The notes under the pieces: generated by a model | What the model was told of the DNA's origin: nothing | Seen by the model: the letters and a program-made list of their open reading frames with translations, nothing else | The model's database searches: none | In this document: in pieces, positions 45,061 through 56,200 of the stretch | How the letters are laid out: every line of letters begins with the position of its first letter | How positions within the stretch are numbered: the stretch's first letter is position 1 | Translations under genes and position numbers: made by a program | Assembly: GCF_032118995.1 (NCBI RefSeq) | Contig: NC_092659.1 | Location: 10,085,177 to 10,149,176, forward strand | Length of the DNA: 64,000 nucleotides | Direction: 5' to 3' | DNA from: Asterias amurensis | Lineage: Eukaryota > Echinodermata > Asteroidea > Forcipulatida > Asteriidae

Positions 45061-45532
45061 AAGCAAAGTCAACCTCAAAGCAACTATAACAATAACCTTA
45101 AAACTTAAAGGCACTTACTATACAGAAAAATATACAGGAAAAAAATCAGAAATTTTGTGACAGACGCGACGAGCGAGGCCAGAAGTTGACCCACACCCAT
45201 GGGTCTGGGAAGTGAGATAAATATCAATCTGCTACGCGTAGTTGTAATACCCCGTTCACACAGCACTACGACCTTACTAAGATCATGACAATCACCCCGA
45301 TCTCAAAAATTTAGCAAGTCGGGGTATAATCGCCGTCATATTCCAGCAATTTGGCAAATTGAAGACTCCGCCCAACTTTACTGCTTTTTATACGTAAACA
45401 TTGTTTCTGACTCGCTGCCACTACGATTACTGACGATTTCACCAAGACCATTGCCGACCAATCGGTTTTCTATTCGAAACGGTTACCAACGGTGTACGGA
45501 AATCTCACCACAAATCTCACCACATTGCTACC
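45061..45532. other. Non-coding, nothing certain
   Basis: 45250-45330 has CCGTTCACACAGCACTACGA and imperfect inverted words, perhaps an old MITE end. Confidence 0.35.
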
Positions 45533-45830
45533 ATGCTGCTTGGTGGCATGGTTGGCGTGTGCGTAAAGAAATCGCCTCTCACCAAGGTGACCCAGGTTCG
45601 ATTCCCGGCTGGGGCCATAAAAAATTATGTGAGTTAAGTTGTGCGTTGGTTCTCTGCTGTGCCACGAGGGTTTTCCAGACCATCCGGTTTACCTCCCTTG
45701 GGAAAAATCAAACACTTTCGATATTGGCTGTGCATGCCTGCTTCTCGAACACGTTGTAGCCGCGTCCTTCGCAATTCAGCTCTTAGCTGCGAGTAAGGAT
45801 GATTAGCCCCCCAAATTATTAAATTATTAA
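45533..45830 (+). mobile_element. tRNA-derived SINE with Nin-like central domain
   Basis: tRNA-like head: GGCATGGTTGGCGTG as A-box region, B box CAGGTTCGATTCCCGGC. It is followed by GTTGGTTCTCTGCTGTGCCA and GAGGGTTTTCC, words that I associate with the conserved Nin-type central domain of eumetazoan SINEs (from memory). No terminal (CAAA)n. Confidence 0.6.
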
Positions 45831-45849
45831 TGTACGATAATGGCGTTCC

Positions 45850-46250
45850 CACTACGACTGTACCCCGCTTATTGTTTGCCACGACCCGGCTACGCTTATT
45901 TTGAACATACTCATGGGTGAGTTTGCAGCTTCCCGACATAGGTGATCCCACCCCGACCACACCACTTTCATGGAGATCCTCCCACGTTTGGCCCACGATA
46001 GATCCGCGATTGGCCACGCTCTCGGCGAATCGTTCATTTGATATGCCGGGTGCCAGAGTCCGTGAACGGTCACCCGAACTCCATGTTGCGATTCGTCTGA
46101 CTGGCTGGCTGAAACGAGCCTCCTGGTTTGGTCGGAGTCGGGAGCGATCTCCTTTTGTTCTGGTATTGCGAGTAGTGTAGTTGGCATTACATGCAAGTAC
46201 GTGTACATCCACATGCATGTAATGCATGCATGTACACGTGGACACATGCA
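45850..46250. other. Segment open in three frames, function unknown
   Basis: Open on minus (two frames, up to 203 and 165 codons) and plus (87 codons). No domain recognised and the minus ORFs run into the SINE. A 44-bp palindrome (CACGTGTACATGC/GCATGTACACGTG words) is at 46198-46241. Most likely repeat-derived. Confidence 0.35.
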
Positions 46251-46539
46251 GAAGACCGAAAGTAAGCTTTCCATATCTGTGTTTTGATTGGCCTCAAACC
46301 AGTCAAAATAAACCCAGCTACGGTAGCTTTTAGTCACTACATTTATCAAATGGTATCATTGTATCCAATGGAATCACTGGATCTGAGGAGCAGTGACCTG
46401 TCTTTATCCTTGCGGGTGAAGATAGGGACCCAGTCTAGGCTCAAGAAGGCCTACTAGACGCAAGTTAATAGGCCAAGATAAATACATGATGAGTTTTCGT
46501 TTTGTGGCCACACCAACTTTCTTTGTGGAAGCGGCAAAA

Positions 46540-46783
46540 TGCGTAGCTTCCCTGGGTCGACCACGGTCTGCCCCGGTACGTTCGAATAACTTTGACGTCA
46601 TTCCAGGGGCTCACCCGGGTCAGCCCAAGTGCCCTGCTAGTGGAGTGGGTCACTTGGGGCTGGCCCTAGGTGCATGACGTCACCAATAGAGGGTGAGTGA
46701 TCGTTCGATTAGCTCTTGTCAGGGGCTCACCCGAGTGAGCACCGCGGGGCCGATACAGCAGGGAAGTTAATCGAACGCACCCA
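46540..46783. mobile_element. MITE family E copy
   Basis: GCGTAGCTTCCCTGGGTCGA at the left (tip degraded), GTTAATCGAACGCACCC at the right, CACTTGGGGC inverted pair inside. Confidence 0.85.
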
Positions 46784-47094
46784 AAATAAGGGTATTTAAG
46801 CGCGGGGTTGCGCAATCACGTATTGGGTAATAACACACGGGGCGTCCCCCATGTGCAAGGTTGATCATTTCGCAATGATTCTTTACGCTTTGCGTACACT
46901 TCAGTTCTTTCATATTATTTTACTAATGCTGCTACTTGTTCAATGGTTGGTTCTACATCTATGACAAGTCGAGTCGCTATCCAGTTATGTTTTCAGACCC
47001 ATGACATGAAGAGAGCTAAAGTCGGCGATCGTTTCTTTCCTCTCTTTGCAAGTGATGGACGTTCAAGTAGAATCTCGGCACACCATAAGAATGT

Positions 47095-47330
47095 TTTAGT
47101 ACTTGTATCTCCGTGGTGTATCTATAATTGACGACGGTGGACCATGGAGGAGAGGTGTTGCACAACGATAGCAAGGTAGGTAAGCGGTGAATGTTGTAGA
47201 CGAGTGTGCTTTAGTTTTTGTAGCTCCAGGGAGTGTCCATTAATTAATTGACGAAGGTGGACCATGGAGGGGAGGTGTTGCACATCGATAGCAAGGTAGG
47301 TTTGCGCTGAATTAGACGGAAGAGGATATG
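47095..47330. repeat. Diverged ~120-bp tandem duplication
   Basis: GGTGGACCATGGAGGAGAGG and GGTGGACCATGGAGGGGAGG, each followed by TGTTGCACA(A/T)CGATAGCA and AGGTAGGT. About 120 bp apart, with several differences. Confidence 0.8.
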
Positions 47331-47737
47331 TTATGTGCCCGACATGATAGGCACTAAATAATTATAGATGTGAAATGGGGTTTTCGGTTTTAAAAGTTGA
47401 TGTTGGACAGCGCCATTGCGGTTATTGTTTCATTGATAATAAATAACGCGAAATACCGAGTCAAGACAACAAGTATGTATTGTGGTAAGGGGCACAACGG
47501 GAAGCCCGGGTACGTTATGCCATCAACAATCAACCAGTGGTGGTTAAATACAGTTTCTAAATTGGGTTTGATTAGAAGGGGTGAGCTTTCAACTGACACG
47601 TTTTCAACAAAACCTGCAGTCCGGTAGCATTCAAAAAAAAAAAAACGACATTGTTCATGTCATTGTCGTAGAACAATCATTTTCTTTACGCGTTATTATT
47701 TTAAGCATTTTATGCACAAAATAGAAACCAATGTTTA
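47331..47737. other. Non-coding, no gene recognised
   Basis: Overlapping 70-76-codon ORFs on both strands at 47390-47627 show no domain. Confidence 0.35.
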
Positions 47738-47855
47738 TATGAGAGAGATTTAGTGTTGATAGCTTGGCGTTTATATCCGATATCCCCTTGTTGGAGTTTG
47801 CCAAGTTCAATATTGACGGAGAGGACATCTAAACCAACTAACAAACAAACAAACT
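47738..47855 (+). mobile_element. SINE 3' end fragment
   Basis: TATGAGAGAGATTTAGTGTT through GGAGTTTGCCAAGTTC to (CAAA)n. Collinear with the 3' half of the SINE at 52034-52290. Confidence 0.75.
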
Positions 47856-48004
47856 ATGAAGCTCCGAAGAAGGTAGCTTGAATTCCAGCAACATGGTACA
47901 TTCCAATGCAATGGAAGACCCTGCCAGATCGGCCGCTGGGTCAGCACCATAGAGCCCAGAGCTATCAACACTCTTTTCTCTCGCTAATAATGCAATGCCA
48001 GACC

Positions 48005-48365
48005 TACGCAGGGATGCCTAGACTTGTGCACAAGTCGTTAATGGTCTGCTGCGGTGAGATAGTCAAGGGTGGCGGTGCTCTCGCGAGATCACTGCTCTCG
48101 CGCGAACTGCTGGTTGCCGACTTCTACTCCCCCTTAAATGGGACCGTAGTCGTGAGCGCACTAGTCTCGCGGGGCCAGTAGTCTCGCGAGAATACCGCGG
48201 GAATTGGAACGCTATGACCGCGACATTTAACGACTTGTCCACAAGTTTAATGGATTCTAAGTCGGTACCTTACAAGTCTGGCGGTGATAGCGTTCCGAAT
48301 CTCCCCGCGATTCCCGTGGTATTCTCGCGAGACTACAGGCCCCGCGAGACTACTGCTCTCACGAC
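48005..48365. mobile_element. Palindromic element rich in TCTCGCGAGA
   Basis: Contains three exact TCTCGCGAGA palindromes (48079-48088, 48182-48191, 48323-48332). Inverted arms AGTCTCGCGAGAATACCGCG and GGTATTCTCGCGAGACT surround the centre. Ends with GACTTGT(G/C)CACAAGT, the same ends as the hairpin at 34280. Confidence 0.7.
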
Positions 48366-48814
48366 TTATGGGCTAGAGTCACAAACTCAACGAGCTGTGA
48401 ACTTGCACTTGAACCTACTCGGACGATTGGAAAATACACTCTGGTGTAGGGTTGTTTTGGCTTGGAGGGGAAATAACTCGACGGGCCAAGGGACTCCCCA
48501 TAACTGAGCTGGCGAGGACTAAAGTTCAAGAGTCAATGACTTATTTTCCCTTTACTGTAAAACGCTGTGAGACTTTGAAGTACTTGTCAAGTATTTTTAA
48601 ATATTTAGCATTCACTGTATGCTATGGAAGTTTATTTGTGCACCCTATAAACTTTGTCGCGTGACAAAATGGGGCTTCGCGTGCGCATTTACATGGGGGA
48701 ACATCACACGTTAAACCGAGGGGCCGTGGTTTCCATAGACTAGTCTTCGCGTGTACCCTCTAATGCAATGTGCGGAGAGTCATAATGACGATATAATGTA
48801 AGCGGTGTGTGATA

Positions 48815-49206
48815 TTAAAGGAACACGTTGCCTTGGATCGGTCGAGTTGGTCTTTGAAAAGCGTTTGTAACCGTTTGTTACAAAATGCATATGGGTAGAA
48901 AGATGTTGTAAAAGTAGAATACAATGATCCACACAAACACGCCTCGAAGTTGCACAGTTTTCCTCCAGCCTCGTCGACAAACACGGTCGGCCTTTTATGG
49001 GAGTCAATTTTTTGACACCCATAAATGGCCGACCGTGTTAGTTCGCAAAGTAAAGGGAAAACCACGCAATTTCGAGGCAAATTTGTGTGGATCATTGTAT
49101 TCTACCTTTAAAACTTCGTTCCAACCATATGCATTTTATAAAAAAAACGGTTACAAAAGCTTTTTATAGACCAACTCGTCCGATCCACGGCAACGTAGCC
49201 CTTTAA
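48815..49206. mobile_element. MITE family B copy
   Basis: TTAAAGGAACACGTTGCCTT at the left, CGATCCACGGCAACGTAGCC then CTTTAA at the right, hairpin centre GGCCTTTTATGGGAGTC. TTAA at both ends. Confidence 0.9.
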
Positions 49207-49371
49207 GCATTCCAGCGTCTCCTGCTGCCCGTGGTGAACCAGCACAGCCCAAATTATTGGTAAGGAACTTTAGTTGGAAATGGAAGGGTAAGGTTGAATA
49301 CGCATCCAGGGACGCACGTTCTGATTGTACCATAGTCTGCAATAACAGGTAGCTTCCTGGTACCATTATAC

Positions 49372-49707
49372 AAACGAAGTCAACCTGAATTTCCCTGAAC
49401 CCCGGCTGCTGTGTGCAAGGACCTTATCGCTAGTCATATGCAAGATCATATTACTGTCGCGACTGCAATACTTGTCAATTTGCATAGAGGGTCCAAAACT
49501 TCGTGGACTGGCGGTGCCATTTACGGGGACACATTTCAAACTCCGCCCAGTTGTATTGTTATTGATATCAATACAGTTTATTAAAGTAACTTGCAGCAAT
49601 GGCCCCTGCATCGGAATAATAAAATAACTATCCAAAGTTCTGGCTATATGTTTGTTCGGTGAATCCAGCACCGGGAAATCCCTACCTGGTTTGTTTGCCG
49701 CCAACGG
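49372..49707 (-). CDS. Possible CUB-like domain exon
   Basis: Acceptor TTTCTACCTCAG precedes CCGTTGGCGG at 49707. The frame is open for 112 codons to a possible donor TTT/GTATAA (or a stop at 49366). The translation has the rhythm of a CUB domain: SYFIIPMQGPLLQVTLINC, SLKCVPVNG, QIDKYCSRDSNMILHMTSD and RGSGKFRLTSF, with three cysteines and sequons at NNT/NGT. The first exon(s) would lie at higher coordinates, overlapping the plus-strand ligand gene in antisense; I found none, so this may be a fragment of a gene or a relic. CUB is an inference from pattern. Confidence 0.35.
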
Positions 49708-49762
49708 CTGAGGTAGAAATCTGCATGCACCGATTGCTCATTTCTCACTGAAATGTGCGCAG

Positions 49763-49770
49763 TATATTTA
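49763..49770 (+). promoter_or_regulatory. Possible TATA element of collagen-TNF-like gene
   Basis: CAGTATATTTAGG, 91 bp before the ATG at 49861. Position is reasonable, sequence is a weak TATA. Confidence 0.35.
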
Positions 49771-49860
49771 GGACTAATCACTTGAGGAACCCATCTTCTA
49801 AATGTCATGAAAGATCATATTGCTCTGGAAAAGTAAAACAAAGGTTGCAGTCCGCCAACC

Positions 49861-50289
49861 ATGCAGGACCAACGAAGTTGGCAATTAGGCTTAGTCGTCG
49901 CCTGCTTGGTGAGCTGTGGACTAGTCGGCATGATCGTAATTGTAAACCAGTCATCAAGCGAAATCAGTAGTTTACATTCAGCCCTGAAAGCTCAGGAATC
50001 AAGAATTAGCATTCTTGAAATACAGAACAGAAACCTGCATCTGGTGCTGGAGAATATACAATGGAAGTTGAATAAAAAGGAACACAATCCAATGAAGACT
50101 GACGGTGATCATGTTGCCAGAAGGCTATCTACCAGTGAGACTGACGGTGATCTTGTTGCCAGAAGGCTATCTACCAGTGATTTGCCTCCTAACTCCTTAA
50201 ATCAAGGAGCACTTGATGCAGAGGTCTTTGGAGACAGAAAGGCTAAGGGAGATGATGGTGCCTTCATAGAAGGCGACAGAGTCACGGAG
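49861..50289 (+). CDS. Collagen-TNF-like exon 1: anchor, coiled coil, stalk
   Basis: 429 nt, 143 codons, phase 0 out; donor GAG followed by GTAAGT. ATG has A at -3. Encodes MQDQRSWQLGLVVACLVSCG, then a heptad-like stretch (SSLHSALKAQESRISILEIQ), and a 42-nt tandem duplication at 50098-50181 (TDGDHVARRLSTSE / TDGDLVARRLSTSD). Confidence 0.75.
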
Positions 50290-53200
50290 GTAAGTTGCGC
50301 ACGGTAGTATGATGGAGGTAGAATTAGTACCATAGCGCATTACTGTTGGTGTTGAAAGACACTGGACACTATTGGTAATTGTCAAAGACCATTTTTCCCA
50401 CTTGGTGTATCTCAACATGCATAAAATAACAAACCTGTGTAAACTTGAGCTCAATTAGGTCGTCGAAGTTGCGAGATAACAATGAACAAAAAAACACCCT
50501 TGTCACACAAGTTGTGTGCTTTCAGATGCTTGATTTCGAGACCTCAAAATCAAGTCTGAAGTCTCGAAATCAAATTCGTGGAAAAATACTTCTTTCTCGA
50601 AAACTGCATTACTTCAGAGGGAGCCGTTTCTCACATAGTTTTATACTATCAACAGCTCCCTAATTACCTATAGTGTCCACTGCCTTTAAACTCTCGTTGT
50701 GTTGATAATCGTTCTTGTATGTTGTCAGGAAAAAGCAATATCAGAAGAAAAGGATGATTATCATCTTCGGACCTTCCGATCAACCCGTAACCAAAGCCGT
50801 AAAGGTATGTTGTCTAGTTTGCTGAATTGCTCATTTTGTTCAATGTTAACTCTCTTGTATTCTGTCATTATGTAATTATGCATAAACGTACCTTTATTGT
50901 CTAATATTTCCTTTGTATTACAGAAGGACGAAAAGCATGCAAAGGATGCAAAGGTATGCACGAATTTTTGTGTATCTTTCAGCCCAAGCGAGTTTTCTAT
51001 ACCTTCCACCAGGGTAGTAGTTAAAAAGCAGGACAGTTCTTTTCAGAACTGAGAAGTCTCCCGAACATCCGATAGTAGAATAAAGAAAGACAGTTCTCTA
51101 AGAACAAACTCTACCTGGCAAGTAGATACACACAATGGTGTTACCGCAAACAAAATATATAATGTTTTTCCAATTTTAATTGAGAAATTTCTTAATATTG
51201 TGCTTTAATGTGTTAATTGTAGTTTCGTTTCATTTGTGAAAGATCAAAAAGGTGACACTGGACGTACGTCTTATGGAGGGGAAAAGGGAGCAAAAGGAGA
51301 ACGAGGCCGCAGGGGTGAGAAACCTAAAGTACACACAATCATAGGGGGGATCATCATTGACAAGATGGGTTTTAATAACACTGGACACTATTGGTAATTG
51401 TCAAATACCATTCTTCTCACTCCAGACATCTCAACATATGCATAAAATAACAAACCTGTGAAAATTTGAGCTCAATTGGTCGTCGAAATTGAGAGATAAT
51501 AATGGGAGAAAAAAACACCCTTGTCACATGCAGTTGTGTGCTTTTTAGATGCTTGATTGCGGGACCTCAAAATCTAATTGTGATGTCTCGAAATCAAATT
51601 CGTGAAAAATGACTTCTTTCTCGAAAACTACCGTCGTTACTTCAGAGGGAGTCGTTTTTCACAATATTTTATACCATCAACAGCTGCTCTCCATTGCTCG
51701 TTATCAAGTAAGGTTTTATGCTAATATTATTTTTGGTAATTACTATTACCAATAGTGTCCACTGCCTTTAATTATAGCTGAGGATATAAATAGCAAATAG
51801 AACCAAGGGGCATTTTGCCACTGGAGTGCGTTTATGCCACTATTCTGGGATTTTTGTTAAAGTTATTCTTTCTGATTTAATTTCTGAATAGAATACTTTA
51901 TATTATTATGAAGCTGTTATTTGATCATTGTGTTTTTTCTTTAGGTCGCGTTGGAGAGCAAGGTACGTGGTATAGGTCTACAACGTACACACCATAATGC
52001 CGGTTCCTATTGCGGCTACATTTATCTTATACTACAGTCACCGTGGTCAAGTGGTTAGACTGCAGAACTTGCAATCACAAGGTTGTGGGTTCGAATCCCC
52101 AGCTAATCGCTGATTTCACAATGACTAGAATAGATATTGTCGTCTAGTTACTGAATCACAATTTCTGGATTTGTGTAATTCATAATCAAGTTTGTATGAG
52201 AGAGATTGGCTGTTGCCAGCTTGGTGTTTATATCCCTTTGTGGGAGTTTGCCGAGTTCCCTTAATGGGAAGATCATTCAAACAAACAAAACATACTATAT
52301 TAAGTTAAATGTTGACATCATCCTAATGTTACACTGGTGACTGGTTATTATACACCTTTCACTTCTCCAAAATGGCAATGTTTGTGTCACGAGTAAACCT
52401 TCTTCATGAAAAGTCGGGAAAGCTCGGAATAATGTCGAGGACTTAAAGGCAGTGGACACTATTGGTAGTTACTCATCATAAAACCTTTCTTGATTACGAG
52501 TAATGGGGAGAGGTTGAGAAACAGCTCCCTCTGAAGTGACATAGTTTTCGAGAAAGAAGTAATTTTCCACGAATTTGATTTCGAGACCTCAAGTTTAGAA
52601 TTTGAGGTCTCGAAATCAAGCATCAGAAAGCACACAACTTCGTGTGACAAGGGTGTTTTTTTTTCTTTCATTATTGTTTCTCGCAACTTCGATGACCGAT
52701 TGAGCTCAAATTTTCACAGGTTTGTTATTTTCAATATGCATATGTTGAGATACACCAACTGTGAAGACTAGTCTATGACAATTACCAATAGTGTCCACTG
52801 TTTTTAAATCCTAACTTCTCGTACTCATAATCATTTGTTGTGATATGAGCATATACATGTAGACCTTTATCACGGTGCAGCCATCTTGAATTTCTACCAT
52901 TGAAATCAATGTTACCAAACCGAGGCTGGAAGAAAAAGAGTTTGGTTCCTATTATTGTTATTCATTATCGATACGAGGAACAAACCACGATGGAGGCACC
53001 GTGATAAAGGTCTATAGGTCTAAGATGCACCGCTATTAAAACTTCCAATATAATAGACATTTACCACGCTGTCACCATCTTGGTCATGTTCCCTGTTTCC
53101 AATAACAGTAATAAATGCTAACATTAATAGCGCATGGAACCAGACTATTATTTCGTCCAGCCTCAGTTTGGTTACCATGAGTTGGAATGGAGTAAAATCA

Positions 53201-56200
53201 AGATGACCACACCGCGGTAAAGGTATATTGCTGGTCATTGTGACAAGCTCATTTTGAGAGGTTTCTTATTGACTTTGCAGGCCCTCCAGGGGAATGTGAA
53301 CACTCTACCACGACTGACTCAACTACTCCTCGTCAGGGCACACAGGTAATTCAAACACATCTTATTCATAATATCAAAGTCTTATATAGCGCACCGTCTA
53401 TCAAACAAGGTACTCGAGGCGCTGAGTATATACACACTTCCAGAAAGGTTATTGCAGTGACGGATTCCGAGACCCAATTGTTTGGCACCTTATAAGGGTT
53501 TACAAGGTGCTACGGCGCATTAAGCAGCCACAACCAGGAACACCGGGGCGAACCCCATTCTCTTTTCGATAAGTGCTGGGTTCTTTTACATGCGTTACAC
53601 AGCACATGGGACCAACGACTTTACGTCCCATCCGAAGAACGAAGTAAACTTCGGAGCCGGAAGTAGCGAAATCTCGGAGTGCAACAGACACGCACACGTG
53701 TGACGCTAAACAAGGTCAGTCATTGCGTCACACGCGAGCGTTTCTAGTCTGCTGTACACCCACAGTTTTTGCAACTTCTATTAAGGCTGCAAAGTTGACA
53801 TGCTTTTAATGTGTGCAGTGTTACGAAAAATTCCCCATTTTTATAGTTTATAAACAGCATTTCTTATAACAAACCTTTAATCCTCAGAACAAACCTATTA
53901 ATTTCATCCGGCTTTAAAAAGCCGGGTGTAATTCGTTTAAAATGCTCTTAATAATTTATTTATTATAACCTTGGCATGGTTGAGTAGGCATCGTAGATAC
54001 CGGTTAACTGTTTTAAATTTAACATTTTTTAGTAATACAGAATTGAAAGCAAAAATGCACCTCTTTGCGCGGCTTATCAGTCGGAAGTCAAAAACTGCTT
54101 AATCTATGACATTGATGTGTAATAACCCCGTAACGTCGTTGATGGTAAGAAACACCACACACGCGCAGTCGTGTATGACCGTTACTTTAGACGACACCTG
54201 TTGTACTTTCTGTTGTTCCTGTATTGAAGCAATCCCGATTAGTTTTAAACACAAAAGACTAGTGAGGACCCATGAAAACAAAGAACCGACTAGTGAGGAC
54301 CTATTGTCCCTATTGAAAAATGTCCATACAAACTAAACCAGCGGTGGTGTGTTCAGCGGTTGAACATCTCTTTGCTTGGAAACAAAACAAAAACAGAAAG
54401 AAACGAACCCTATATACATGCTACCGTAAAATAATCTTTCTGTCCATCCGGGCTATCCTAAATTGTGACATTTTTGTAAAATAAGCCTTACACAATGGGT
54501 AGATTTTCGTAAACAAACTATACACTCTTTTTAATTTGGGTTGGAGGCAGCAGCGTTGACAGTGCCAGGAACCGTAGATTGATACGGTACACACCATAGG
54601 CTGCCAATGGACCCGGAAGCAAAACTCGTTTTATTATCTGGTTTTTCCCTTACATCGATGTGTGTAAAAACTGTTGAAATGAGAAAAATTTATTAGTAAA
54701 ACAAATTCAATTGCTATTCATTTCTTCAATCAGCGAGGCAGTAATTAGTCACACTTATGGTTTAGAGTTATAATCATTTAGAGTGTGCTCTTGATATGCC
54801 TTTCCTTAACTTTAATTTATTTTTGTATATTGAAAATACTACGAAATGCTGTGTGGCCATATAAGTTTTGTTGACAGCACAGTTATTAAGCGGTTGTAGG
54901 GAGCACAACCGCGTTGAAGATCATTGTCATTTTGAGGAGCATTTTTTTACCGAGCATGCACAGCCACGTAAACTATTTGGTCAAAATGATTGCAACCGTC
55001 TTCCGTCTTTGTTCACACTACCAGGTTACTGGGTGCATGCTTGGTTGGAATTGCACCACGTGAGATAGTAGGTGAAACACGCAACTTGATGCTAAGTACC
55101 CTCATCTCCCCGCTTAATAATAATAATAATAATAATAATAATATTAGGACTTGTAATGCGCACATATCCACCCTGCTGTGTGTTTAAGGCTTATAATGTA
55201 TTACCGTCCCCTTGCTTCTCCCGTACTGACTCGAAAGCTCCCTATGAGTATGCTGCCTCCATATGGTCATGTCCCTCGTATCGAATAACAACAATGCGTA
55301 CTAATAATCACCTTTCAGTTAGGAACCAGACTAGTTTGCTCTTCCAGCCTCGGTTTTGGTAACATTTATATCAATGGGATAAATTTAAGATGGCTGCACC
55401 ATAATATTAGTTTATAACGTGGGCTGGATCGAGTAATAGGATTCAAAAGAGGGCGCTTTCAGAGGAAGTTTGTACACGATGGGATTTGATGCATTGCATG
55501 GTGAGGTTTGCGGTAATATGTACTTGCCAGGTAGAGTTTGTTCTTAGTTAGAGAACTGTCTTCCTTTATTCTACCATACCTGTATTCTACTACCACGGAT
55601 TAGTTCTGAAAAGAACTGTTTTTTGTTTTAATTACTAGGCGGAAGGTAGCAAGTTGGCTAGGACTACTACTTTAGCTTTGTGATCGCAATACGCCTCTTT
55701 TAATATTAAGCATGAGGTACTTCACAATGCTAACTCAAAACGAGGCGATGGGCGCAGCCACTCCAAGTGATGGGGAAGTGCGCCCATAGCCTCATTTTGG
55801 GTAAGAATTATGACGTCATGCATAAGTATTGAGAGAGGCGTATTAACTGCACTACCGCGGAGTGAGCATTGGTCTCTTAACGTTTCTCTCTAGTCATCGC
55901 CAGCAGGAGACTGCGCGGTTGTAGAATATTATATAGCAAGACAGTTGAGAACAAACTCTATACCTGTCAACTTTACACATACTGTTGACGCAAACCCCCT
56001 CAAAAAGATATATTATATTGAAATATATATAATAATGATAATGGTAGATGGTCTTAGCTTTCGATCCAAACTGGACCTTCTGCAGAGGCATAAACAAGTA
56101 CAAACAAATACATTATCCATTTATAGAAAAAAAGGGGGAAAGGGATTAAGGGAAAGATCCAGAAAAAAGTGGGGAAAATACAGTAAATCAAGTTTCTATT

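Noticed and set aside
44163..45114. Long ORFs (207-315 codons) on both strands
   Set aside because: They translate a 36-bp minisatellite in every frame; no splice sites, no domain.
45634..46349. 203- and 165-codon minus-strand ORFs as a gene
   Set aside because: They overlap a SINE, are in competing frames, and show no recognisable domain or splice structure.
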